DNA of 64,000 nucleotides from the NCBI GenBank assembly GCA_036873755.1, contig JAVTVY010037103.1, forward strand, positions 62,001 to 126,000, in the 5' to 3' direction. The DNA comes from Hanleya hanleyi. Its lineage: Eukaryota; Mollusca; Polyplacophora; Lepidopleurida; Hanleyidae. The notes below the pieces were generated by a model, which saw only the letters and a program-made list of their open reading frames with translations, was not told the DNA's origin and ran no database searches. The position numbers were made by a program, and so were the translations under genes. Below are positions 11,359-20,648 of the stretch, in pieces (positions within the stretch are counted from its first letter, which is position 1; every line of letters begins with the position of its first letter).

Positions 11359-12830
11359 CAAAATTTCAATAAATCTGACTATATAGACTGTTGGTATGTT
11401 TTATGGTAAGGGTAAAATTAAATCGGGAGAGAAACAGAAATAATCGATGGAAAATGCGCGTTTTGACAACAAATTTATTTCATGTGCTCCAAGACAAACG
11501 TGCGAAAAATAGTAAAATCTACTTCCAAATTCTTGAATATTTTACGTAACGCGGGCACAAACTACCGAAGTATCTAACCTTGATGACCAACTCGTCAAAT
11601 CTGCCCATCTGAGTTTATTTTACATAATTTCCCGGGACCTGTTCATCTCCGTTATAAAATGTTAATGCGCGCATTCTTTTTTGGCTTTTGCCGACGCCTG
11701 CAGTGGCCATGGCGACCACGCGCAAACAAACAGTGCTCCAATCACGCCGGGCGTGATGAAAAAGTTTGTCAGCCTTGGCCAATCAGTGATGCTGTTTTAT
11801 TTTCACCTTCTAAATATAGGTTACCGTCTTCAATCTCCTTAAAGGAAGTATATGGGATTTTCCAGTTTTAGCTCGTTTAAAACCTGCCATCTCGTTATGT
11901 CTCTGTCAAATCCCGAATCTACGAAGAATTAGCTTTAGAATGGTATACGACAACCTAGGAATGGCAGCGGAACAACAACAACAGAACGCTGCAAAACTCA
12001 GCTAAAATGCGACAATTTCTTCGCTATTTTTCGTGATTTCCAACAGATGGAAAGCAAATACAACACATTTTCTCGCAAGATTACTTATTTTTAGAATAAA
12101 TGTTGCTGATGTTGATACAAAACGTGAACAAATTACGGAGAATGAGTCTATGGGAGATCATTGGTAAATATTTCTCCACATGACATGGGACATAAAATGG
12201 GATATTTTACATCGCTGGAGAAGTATGAAAATTGAAATGTGTCCATGAGTTGGAGACCTACGCCATTACAAATCTATTATGGGTCAGATAGAGAAAATTC
12301 GTCACAAGTCTAAGAGGGAAAGAGTTAAAGGAAATCCCTATCTTATACCCTAGGAAAGGGAGATAATCATACAGTTAGCCAGTTAACCGTCCAGCCGTCC
12401 TTTGGACGGCCCAAATAAAATTTTGGGGAATTTTGGACGGCCTTATATTTGCGTGGACGTATTGCTGGACGGTCAAGTGTCTTTTCAAACTGCCGATATT
12501 TTCTCCGCCAAGTTCATGAAAGAGTTCTTGACGGGATCCGGTTGAATCAGCCGTAAACTATTCTCCGCTCCTTCAACATGTATAACAATCCCTGCTGCAC
12601 GTAACGGACATTTTGATATTTCCCCCGTCAGCATTCGTATCTAATTCAATGCCTAGGTTTTAGATTCCACTCGGCAGAGTTGACCGACCGATAAAATCTC
12701 CGCGACCTATAAAATCTCCGCCACAGATTACTCTGCCTCGCATCTCTCATTAGCGTATAATATTTAATGCGGTTACCCCTGCTTGGAGACGACATACTTC
12801 ACACAAGTTCTCGTGTGCTGACTTTTCAAC
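11359..12830. other. Intergenic, little recognised
   Basis: No supported exon. Around 12392-12472 the motif GGACGG/CCGTCC recurs five or six times, including the small hairpin CCGTCCTTTGGACGG. An open frame at 11659-11871 shows no recognisable domain. Confidence 0.45.
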
Positions 12831-13160
12831 ATGCAGAAGATTACGAAGTTTTTCGCGTCTTGGAGCGCGAGGCAAAATTTTGAACAAAGTGATAACGAAA
12901 GTGACAGTGAGAAAGAAGACGAAGTGAGGGACAGAAGTCCGGTTAAAAAGGAAAATGCCACTAGTTCTGTGGCCCACAGTTGGGACGAGTCTGGGGACAG
13001 TCGCACGACGCTTCCACGTGTTAGACGTTTCCCGAAAGAGTGCCTTACCAAATACCCGTGAATAGATTCGATGACGCGGGGAATGTCCTTTTCTGCTTCG
13101 GTTGCCGAAAGTTTGGGGTGGCAGGAAGCAGGTCATTTGGAGAAGTAATTTCCGGTATGT
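12831..13160 (+). pseudogene. Broken N-terminal fragment of a hAT/TTF-zinc-finger type transposase
   Basis: An ATG frame at 12831-13061 encodes a basic start with ITKFF, then a serine/acid-rich stretch (NESDSEKEDEVRDRSP) and ends RRFPKECLTKYP before a stop at 13059. In a shifted frame, 13064-13160 continues with RFDDAGNVLFCFGCRKFG, a C-x2-C pattern like the TTF-type zinc finger at the start of hAT-family transposases. The premature stop together with a one-base frame change shows it is dead. No catalytic domain follows. Family assignment rests on this short motif order, so it is moderate. Confidence 0.5.
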
Positions 13161-13307
13161 CTTCGCGACAATAATTTAGTATGACACAGAACTCACACTG
13201 AATTGGTCCCAGTGATTTTAACTCGTCCACCCTTTCTCGACACAATGGATTCGTCCGTGGACATGCATGGGCTGTACTTTGGAGTCCAGTAAGCGGACCA
13301 ATTCATT

Positions 13308-13413
13308 TTCGTAGTAGGGGTGAAATAAAATTATAATGCATGCAGTTTGTGATTGTACAGTTTAGTAGGGGTGAAATAAAATTTAATGCATTCAGTTTGT
13401 TTGTACAGTTTAG
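13308..13413. repeat. Two ~53-bp direct repeats
   Basis: GTAGGGGTGAAATAAAATT followed by AATGCATGCAGTTTGT occurs twice in tandem with small differences. Confidence 0.7.
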
Positions 13414-13679
13414 TGCAATCAATTATGAAAGAGCAAAGACTAAAATTACTCAATGTACACAAAACTTGGTAAGAAGAATTAGTTATAATTAAGAATAAAA
13501 TAACAACTCTAAATCAATGAAGGAACATAAGTTTATTTCCAGAAACAAAATCAATGAATAAAATAGCATTATTATAAATATGCAGAACAAGTTCAACAAT
13601 TTATTTCATAATTGTAGGCTTAAAACTATGGCCTGAGTTTTGGTAATGCACATGACAAATAAGTGTTGTATATGCCTCA

Positions 13680-13810
13680 GATTCGATCTGAGAGCATTAA
13701 TGACCCCAGAGCTTCTGGGGCCCTGGGCGGGCCCCAGACCCCACGCCTAGGAGGGGGCCTCACCGGCGGCCCCCTGCCCCCCAGCCTTTTGGACTCCCTA
13801 ACTCAGAATC
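13680..13810. repeat. GC-rich interspersed fragment
   Basis: A G+C-rich island (CCAGAGCTTCTGGGGCCCTG, then GGCGGCCCCCTGCCCCCC) inside AT-rich DNA. In reverse complement its AGAAGCTCTGGGG resembles the GGAAGCTCCGGGGTCC inside the hAT-like element at 28561-29303, so both may come from one hAT family. Confidence 0.4.
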
Positions 13811-14951
13811 CTGGCTAAGCCTCTGGAGATAATCCAATAGGAAAAACTGGCAAGATGGCTGCCAAAGCCAAAAATCCCCAGCGGACAGTGATGGTGTGTA
13901 TACCTGGAGTATCAAATCCTGTGACAGAATATCTGGAAGATAGAGTCTCCTGGCCCTGAAATTTGTACTATTTAGCCCTTTCGCCGATTATTTCCCCTGA
14001 CAAAAGTGACCTGCTGACGATCAATTCCCTGAGAACTGTTAAAATTTGTATATGTTGTCTTTGGAATGCTAGAAATTGCGTTTGCGTCCGAGATTTGCAG
14101 AAAAACATAAGAAAACTGTCTCCACAATACACACTCCAGTGTTATTTGCTCTAGTTTTATAGCAAAATAAATAAAATAGCATACAAAATTAGGTTTTACT
14201 GCGAGAGAATGCGCTTTCCCCGGCTATCTCGACTTAAAAACGTCAAAATCCAACGGAGAAATCGTCTTTTTTCGACCGCATTTGACAGCGTTTTTCTCGA
14301 GTTTTACTGCCAATTTTCATGTTTGACCTCTCATTGGAAAGCGCAACCTTTCACCTTTCTACACAGGAAATAACCTGGAATGGATGGCAAAATAAAACGG
14401 AGGATACGATTGGATTAAAAAATGATGTCATTCCATCCTTCAAGCCACTGTCTACGCTCGTCTCAAATTTGTTGGCTGCTAGAGGTCACGTGGGCAAAAT
14501 TACGCATACCGATTGGCTCGTCGGCTCACTAACGCAGCTTGCTGCCGACATTTTGAAATGTGTTCGACAAACTTTGCAGATCAAGACTCGTAAAAATATG
14601 GAAATAAACTTTGCCGGTCGTCGTTGGCAGTTTCAGTTGTCTGGGGAATATTTACCACGCTTTACCAGTAATGTAACTTCAAAAATACAGGAGTTAAGAT
14701 GAGGTTTTCGATAATTTTTTCCATTTTTGCGGCTTGCTGCCGAGATGCCCGTCACACGGTATGTGGGGAAAAATGCGTTTTTCATTCCGATTTTTTTCGT
14801 TCAACATCTAAATTTGTTTTATTTATTTTTCAAACAAGCAAACAATTTCGAGAATCAAATTGATCAGGGTTTCCAGAAGTATACAGTGTTTGATAGGTTT
14901 CCGTTAAAACGAATGCAAAAAAATAAAAGTGCTGTACCCATCATGATAGCC
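13811..14951. other. Intergenic, no supported gene
   Basis: A 127-residue open frame (14319-14702) has no domain I recognise and no clear splice or promoter context. It is left unassigned. Confidence 0.4.
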
Positions 14952-17688
14952 AACACGGTGGGTAAGGGATTTTTCATACACGTCGATTGGAGGCACATAA
15001 TTCCATACACGGGCGGTTGAACGTCCACACAAGTGAGGAAATATGGTCGATTTGAGGCCCCCGGCTACCAAAACATAAATATTTAGCATGGAACACGACA
15101 GATAAGACGTGGTTTCTATAGCCTATCAAGTAACTAAGATAGTAAGGAAGAAGTAAACCTTTAAACTTGCCGCTAAAGCGGTCTAGATGTTCCTAACGAA
15201 GCCACACAAACTGACAGGTGCTCCCGGATTCAGCTTTCTACAGTCCCGCCGACTCATGAAAACATTGTCTAAGTGTGTGCAAGAGTTATTTGAAACCTCT
15301 TATGGGGTATAATTACGAGCATAATGAAGGTATTTTACATTGCAATATCGCTTGGTATCCATTTAACGCATAAAAACGCGCTGTGTACAAACATTCGCAC
15401 AGGTCCATACACGTGAGGTGGTCCGGCCATACACGGACGTTGTAAATCATTCGTATTGTGAAAGGATGAGAAGTTGACCCCTTCCCCCTTCCTAGCGCAA
15501 GAGTCTGAGTGCCTTACAGACAATGATTGCCACATAATAGCTATATTTAGATAGCGTTAACATGTTTGAGTAAAGAGCAAAACCAATACCGATAGGATTA
15601 AACTGAATCCAATTGTTTTCATCACATATCTTTAACAAATTAGCAGACATCTTTGTTTTATCCCCTAATTCAGTCGCAACGTCTCAGCATTACTATTCAA
15701 TTTGTAATACTAACTTATCACATGCGATCTGTCACATTAAGTAGCTGCTCTATTCCACAGTTAATATATTCAGCACGATATTAGAATGATCTGCTCTTGT
15801 CAACACAGGGCGATGTGTGTCGCTTCAGATCTGTTCCAAGTGTAAAAGACTTTCCACAGGATTCACACTTATGCTTCTTCACGTTCAGGTGGCGTTCCAC
15901 ATTGCGCATCGAAGTTGGTTTGATAGGAGAAGCCTCTGTTGGCTGAACAGAACGTGAAGAATGTTGATCCAAAAGTTATTGCACTGTTTCACTCAACCGA
16001 TTCCCAACGGTAACTTATTATGAACAAATACCGATACGAAGGTTTTGAATCCAGTTCTAACAAGGAGAGATATTTTGATGGCGAAATAATCAACAGCTCT
16101 GTCACAAAACGGGTTCTCGCTGAGCGTAGCTGTTACATTTTTCCCTCGCCACAAAAAGTGTTGCCTGGCTTGCGCATGAAGCAGACCTACTTGTATTCAC
16201 AAGCGAGCGAGTTGGTCAGGGCGGTGAGGCATGGATGCCGTTTACAAAGCCGGCGGCCGTCTGGATTGTTGTGGTAGTTTACAGCTACAATGTGCAGATG
16301 TACTTGGCTTGCACAGCTGGCAATTTTATGATGAGTATAATGGCCGTACCGGTTCTCACGGTGGTCGGTGTGCCACCGGAACTGTTTGACAACGGACCAA
16401 CTCGTTTCTCGCTGCCTCCCATTGTCAGAATTTCCCCAGACACCTGATAGTGCCTACGTGCTCATCTATTTAATTTAATAACTGAAATATTGAACAAGAA
16501 TACGTAGCGAAGACATGTTCAAGCTAAGTTAACTCACAGGGACTTGTATCATACACAAAATTACTAGTAAAGCCAGTAACTATAGATACTCTTTGGGGGG
16601 AGGGGGTGGTATTATACATATTCATCCATATATGTATATCCCCTTCCCTTCCCTGTAGATACTGACTGTACTTAGTACGTTTTTCTATGATACAAGTCCA
16701 CGTGAGTTAACTGACAGGAAAATCAGCTGACGAAAGCATAAACTGTGACACTGTTGTGTTTCCAAGCGTACAAAACTTGACCTACTATATGTCACGTGCT
16801 CACCATGGGTACGATACCTTGAAAGTGACATTCCCAACCGGAGCAGGTTCAGCGTTTGTCCACGAAGACGGGGGGGGTGGACGGCTATGAGTAACGATGT
16901 TGAAATATATTTTTCTCGCTATAAACTGAAGGAATAAACTGAACTGTATCGAGAGAAAAATGTTCACGTGTTATTGCGGAAAGGGGGAGGGGGCTAAACA
17001 CACTCGCCCTCAATCGAGGTTTTTTGTAGGCTAGCAAAACCCGCGAATGTCTGAAATTTTGCCCTATATGTAACATGCATTTGCACACGACAAGCATAAC
17101 ACGCAAGGTTGGAATTATTAATAATTCGTGTATTACTGTATAAACTCGTGTATTACTGTATGAGTTTAGCTATACGTTGACAGCGAGTGAACATTGACAA
17201 CGCCCGTGTATGGCCGGACCACCTCACGTGTATGGACCTGTGCGAATGTTTTGTACACAGCGCGTTTTTATGCGTTAAATGGATACCAAGCGATATTGCA
17301 ATGTAAAATACCTTCATTATGCTCGTAATTATACTTCATGAGAGGTTTCAAATAACTCTTGCACACACTTAAACAATGTTTTCATGAGTCGGCGGGACTG
17401 TAGAAAGCTGAATCCGGGAGCACCTGTCAGTTTGTGTGGCTTCGTTAGGAAAATCTAGACCGCTTTAGCGGCAAGTTTAAAGGTTTACTTCTTCCTTACT
17501 ATCTTAGTTACTTGATAGGCTATAGAAACCACGTCTTACCTGTCGTTTTCCACGCTAAATATTTATGCTTTGGTAGCCGGGGGCCTCAAATCGACCATAC
17601 AAGTGCGGATTTCCGCACTTGTGTGGACGTTCAACCGCCCGTGTATGGAATTAGGTGCGTGTGGAAAATCCCTTACCCACCGTGGCCA
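14952..17688. mobile_element. Pair of 491-bp inverted repeats enclosing 1.75 kb
   Basis: The left arm 14952-15442 and right arm 17197-17688 are inverted copies of almost equal length and high identity; for instance GGTCCATACACGTGAGGTGG in the left arm is the complement of CCACCTCACGTGTATGGACC in the right. CCATACACG/CGTGTATGG recurs near both ends of each arm. The interior carries a zinc-finger fragment (15781-15972, minus). The arrangement fits a foldback or long-TIR element, but no target duplication was identified. A simple inverted duplication is the alternative. Confidence 0.65.
15781..15972 (-). pseudogene. C2H2 zinc-finger protein fragment
   Basis: The 63-residue frame contains RHLNVKKHKCESCGKSF followed by LGTDLKRH. 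This is the end of one finger, a linker-like KKHK segment, and a finger with the C-x2-C, Phe, Leu and His pattern. The second zinc-binding histidine appears replaced by a cysteine (H-x3-C), which could still bind zinc. No neighbouring exon with further fingers was found, so it is read as a gene fragment, possibly captured between the surrounding inverted repeats. A single exon of a real gene cannot be excluded. Confidence 0.4.
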
Positions 17689-17699
17689 ACGGGTTTCAG

Positions 17700-18620
17700 C
17701 CCTCGAAATTTGGCGTAACCGAAACGATCGGTTAGGTGTCGGTTACGTGGTTGTAAATTCTGCAGAACGAATAATCGGTTACGTAAAAAATCAACTTGCG
17801 CTACAGTATGACGAGTGCCATTGAAAATGTCTGGCGACCAGCCCAATCGTTGCCTTACCGGTCTATATTTCTCCTCTATGGTATCTTCGAATCATGCTTC
17901 GGAGTTTATACACGTTTTTATTATGGAATTAGTATCATGAACGTGTGATTTTGCATCAGAAAGAAATAAAAACACGGAGGTTCGAAACGAAAAAAACTGA
18001 CATTCTGATGGCGCATAAAAACGGAAGCATGCGATATCAAGGGGACACAACTCCCAACATACAAAGCCTGAATTCATCCAATCAAATGTGGGTCAATTCT
18101 ACAGCGCGGGACAGAACGCACACGGAAGTGGATGGAAATCGAATTTCTCATCTCCGGATCATCCGGACCGCAGGTTCGATATGCAAAACGGCTCAAAAGC
18201 GAAAATTGACTCTCTGAACATAAAAACATTCCAGAAGTGGTCATTTCACGATGACTTTAGAAAAGTTTTGTCTGCTTTTGTTTTACTTTCTACACATTCC
18301 AGATTTTATTTTTTCCAACACCGTCCCTTTTATTCCATGCCTGGGTGCTTCTTGCTGAATTTCTGACCAATAAGTTGCTCATGTTACATCGCAGTTTGAG
18401 AATATTGCCGTCAGCTGCTGTTTCAAGGACTCTCAAAACAATTTTGTATTTTATTGTAATAATATATATATAATAATATATAATACACAATTTCTTCAGT
18501 TCCAGAAAAAAATTTGGCTAACCTGTTTACGTAACCAATGGGTTACGCAACCTAGTCCTACGTAACCGAACAATAGGTTACGTGAACATCGTGTCCCAGA
18601 ACTATTTTTGGGTTACGCAA
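17700..18620. other. Clusters of GGTTACG / CGTAACC motifs
   Basis: The 8-mer GGTTACGT or its near variants occurs repeatedly at 17715-17790 and again at 18528-18612 (GTAACCAATGGGTTACG, GTAACCGAACAATAGGTTAC), in both orientations. These look like the two ends of an element about 0.9 kb long with repeated end motifs. Open frames inside (17945-18366) are unassigned. Confidence 0.35.
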
Positions 18621-20028
18621 ATTTTTGAAATTTCGAGGCCTGGGTTTAAAGCTAACCCGGTCTACCGGGTATGGTCGTACGGGTACGCACTCTCGTTAGC
18701 CCTGTTTACCGGGAATGATCGGTGAAAGGGTTAGTCTAGACATCCACAATGGACAACCCACCCACGCAAGCTCTGAACATCCCGCCTCCGAATCGGATTA
18801 AATATAAACAACTTCCATGAGACACATTTCAGTGCACAGATCTTGTTGATCGACAGTTTGTGAATCTCGAGTTGACGAAAATTGATTGGTCACATGCATC
18901 CGCCCATCAGTTTCCTGAAAGCCGTACCGTACATCACTCTCTTGTTGGTCTCAATAGTCTTCGGATGTCTGGATTGACTCAACTCGAACTGTCAGGCCAT
19001 TTAGGGCTACGATGGATTTGATATTCAGGCTATGGTGTATATCGAGAATAGAATAACAGAATGTATATTGATGTTACACAATACTAACACTTCGGCTTAA
19101 GAGGTGATGGTGTATATTGAGATTATCCGCCATGAAAGTTTAGCCCGAAGTCTAATCTAACATTCAGGTCAAGAATAGAATAGAATCTATATTTTGCTGA
19201 TCACAGCGCCCGCAAGGGGCAGACAATCAATGTACAAAAGACGAAAGAAATAAAAACATATAAGAACCAACCTATCATTGTATTAATTCCACTACCCTGT
19301 ATCAAATAACTCCAACATTACATGTTACAACTGGTCAAGCGAACCCAGAAAGACTCCGGATATCAATGAAAATTTGACCCGAGCTCATGGAATATTTCAA
19401 GAGTGAAATCATCAGCAGAATTGGACGGGGCGAGCACCAGGATTTTTGGTCTCCGCACACGGAATGGGCACCCGAAAACACGGAAATAGATGGATGGACA
19501 AGGAACTGTCGACCGTGCATGCGTGGAGGAGTTCTCTGGGCCTGTGCTTGTAAGATATGGATAGATTGATATAACATTCAGGCTAGGTCAACTCAAAATT
19601 TGAAATATGAATTACTGTACATGCCAAAATAGATTCATTCTTCAGCTTGGCCTAAACTTTTCGTCAAATTATTTTACAAATGAGTAAAACACACACAAAC
19701 ACTGGCTTGTTGCATTGCCAGAAGATTTGCTGATTTTATTTTCTTTTCATGAAATTGGCCAAAGTTAACTGTACTTCTTTCTCGCTACAACTTACGCGAC
19801 TGTTGTTTATAATAATTAATTAAATCAATACCATTCCCTGTTGGGGCCCCACATGTGGCAGAGTACACACACATGCATGCAACTTGACATGTGTTTGTCC
19901 TCATAGTATACAGCGTGTGAGGCCCAGTAAGGGGCCATTTGACAGCTTGACAACGGCCGGGATGGAGTCGATGCTTTTGTGAAAACTATGTCGAGAAAAA
20001 TATCAAGAATTTGCCCAGCTATACATAC
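18621..20028. other. Intergenic or intronic, no supported exon
   Basis: If the divergent minus-strand gene starting at 20137 continues, this would be its first intron. No second exon could be recognised here. Open frames at 19335-19577 and 19825-20058 lack domain features. Confidence 0.4.
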
Positions 20029-20137
20029 CATCGAGATCTCCCAGCATAGCGTTGTCAATGTCTTGTGGCGGCTCTAAATTCGGCCCAAGATCGGGCAAAT
20101 TTTCCGCACCGAACGTCCAGTTTGCTTGCTCCGCCAT
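20029..20137 (-). CDS. First coding exon of an unidentified gene divergent from SQSTM1
   Basis: The start at 20137 has a strong context (AAGATGGCGG). The 36 codons encode MAEQANWTFGAENLPDLG and then an acidic, leucine-containing stretch (DIDNAMLGDLD). The exon ends at an excellent donor, G|GTATGT, at 20028. Translation past the donor soon runs into intron-like sequence. I do not recognise the protein. Short acidic segments of this kind occur at the N-terminus of transcription factors with activation domains, but that is only a suggestion. The remaining exons were not found, and may lie far to the left. The ATG is 511 bp from the SQSTM1 start on the opposite strand, so the two genes probably share a bidirectional promoter. 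Confidence 0.5.
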
Positions 20138-20423
20138 CTTGTGTTTCCCACTGAAGATAACACCACAGGAAAACAGCCAATGAAATGATTCGCGTGGATC
20201 GGGTGATTTTACGTCATCTTGACCCAAATGAATATGTTGGGGCCCCTGATCGGGTATTTCTAAATTTCGGCCCCAGAATGCGCATTTTGAAAACTTGTTA
20301 CTAAAAATACTATTCATAACAATGACCTCATCCCAGCGAGCAAAACACACGTGACAATCTGTCATTATACGAACAGACGGAAGCTGCGTACTGAACACAC
20401 ATTTGAACACATCTTAATCATAC

Positions 20424-20433
20424 TGACTAAGCA
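20424..20433 (+). promoter_or_regulatory. Antioxidant response element (NRF2/small-MAF type site)
   Basis: TGACTAAGCA matches the core TGACnnnGCA and also contains an AP-1-like TGACTAA. It lies about 75 bp upstream of the SQSTM1 TATA box. In vertebrates SQSTM1 is an NRF2 target through a promoter ARE; use here is inferred. Confidence 0.5.
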
Positions 20434-20483
20434 ATATTGACATTTTATACGCAAAACATTATTTCGTAATATAATTTAGTCCA

Positions 20484-20500
20484 GAATATTCCAGAATTTC
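20484..20500 (+). promoter_or_regulatory. Heat-shock element
   Basis: GAATATTCCAGAATTTC contains three alternating units GAA-nn-TTC-nn-GAA with exact spacing and a fourth unit off by one base. Three units suffice for HSF trimer binding. It ends only 8 bp before the TATA box. Confidence 0.6.
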
Positions 20501-20508
20501 TAGAGGAA

Positions 20509-20516
20509 TATAAAAG
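20509..20516 (+). promoter_or_regulatory. TATA box of SQSTM1
   Basis: TATAAAAG, 140 bp upstream of the initiator codon, followed by a purine-rich GGGGAAGGAAA stretch. Confidence 0.6.
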
Positions 20517-20648
20517 GGGAAGGAAAATAGAGAGCTGTCATAACAAGCCAGCGCCTGCAGTTTGGAGAAAGCACCTGTCAAATTTCGAAGCAACATAACC
20601 AACGTTGGGAAGAAAATATTTTGGAGACTAAACAAGAAGACAGCCAAG

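Larger units (their letters stand above)
20138..20648. promoter_or_regulatory. Bidirectional promoter region between SQSTM1 and the divergent gene
   Basis: This 511-bp stretch holds a CCAAT box (20177-20181), a CRE/ATF-like TTACGTCAT (20209-20217), an antioxidant response element (20424-20433), a heat-shock element (20484-20500) and a TATA box (20509-20516). The last three are oriented and spaced for SQSTM1. Transcription from the TATA box would begin about 20540, giving a 5' leader of roughly 110 bases. The start site itself is inferred. Confidence 0.6.

Noticed and set aside
12831..12860. PCNA-binding PIP box in the frame starting QKITKFF
   Set aside because: The spacing is one residue short of Q-x-x-h-x-x-F-F; an FF-containing start is common in hAT-type transposases.
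14319..14702. 127-residue open frame as a gene
   Set aside because: No domain, conserved motif, splice partner or promoter signal seen; length alone is weak evidence in this repeat-rich DNA.
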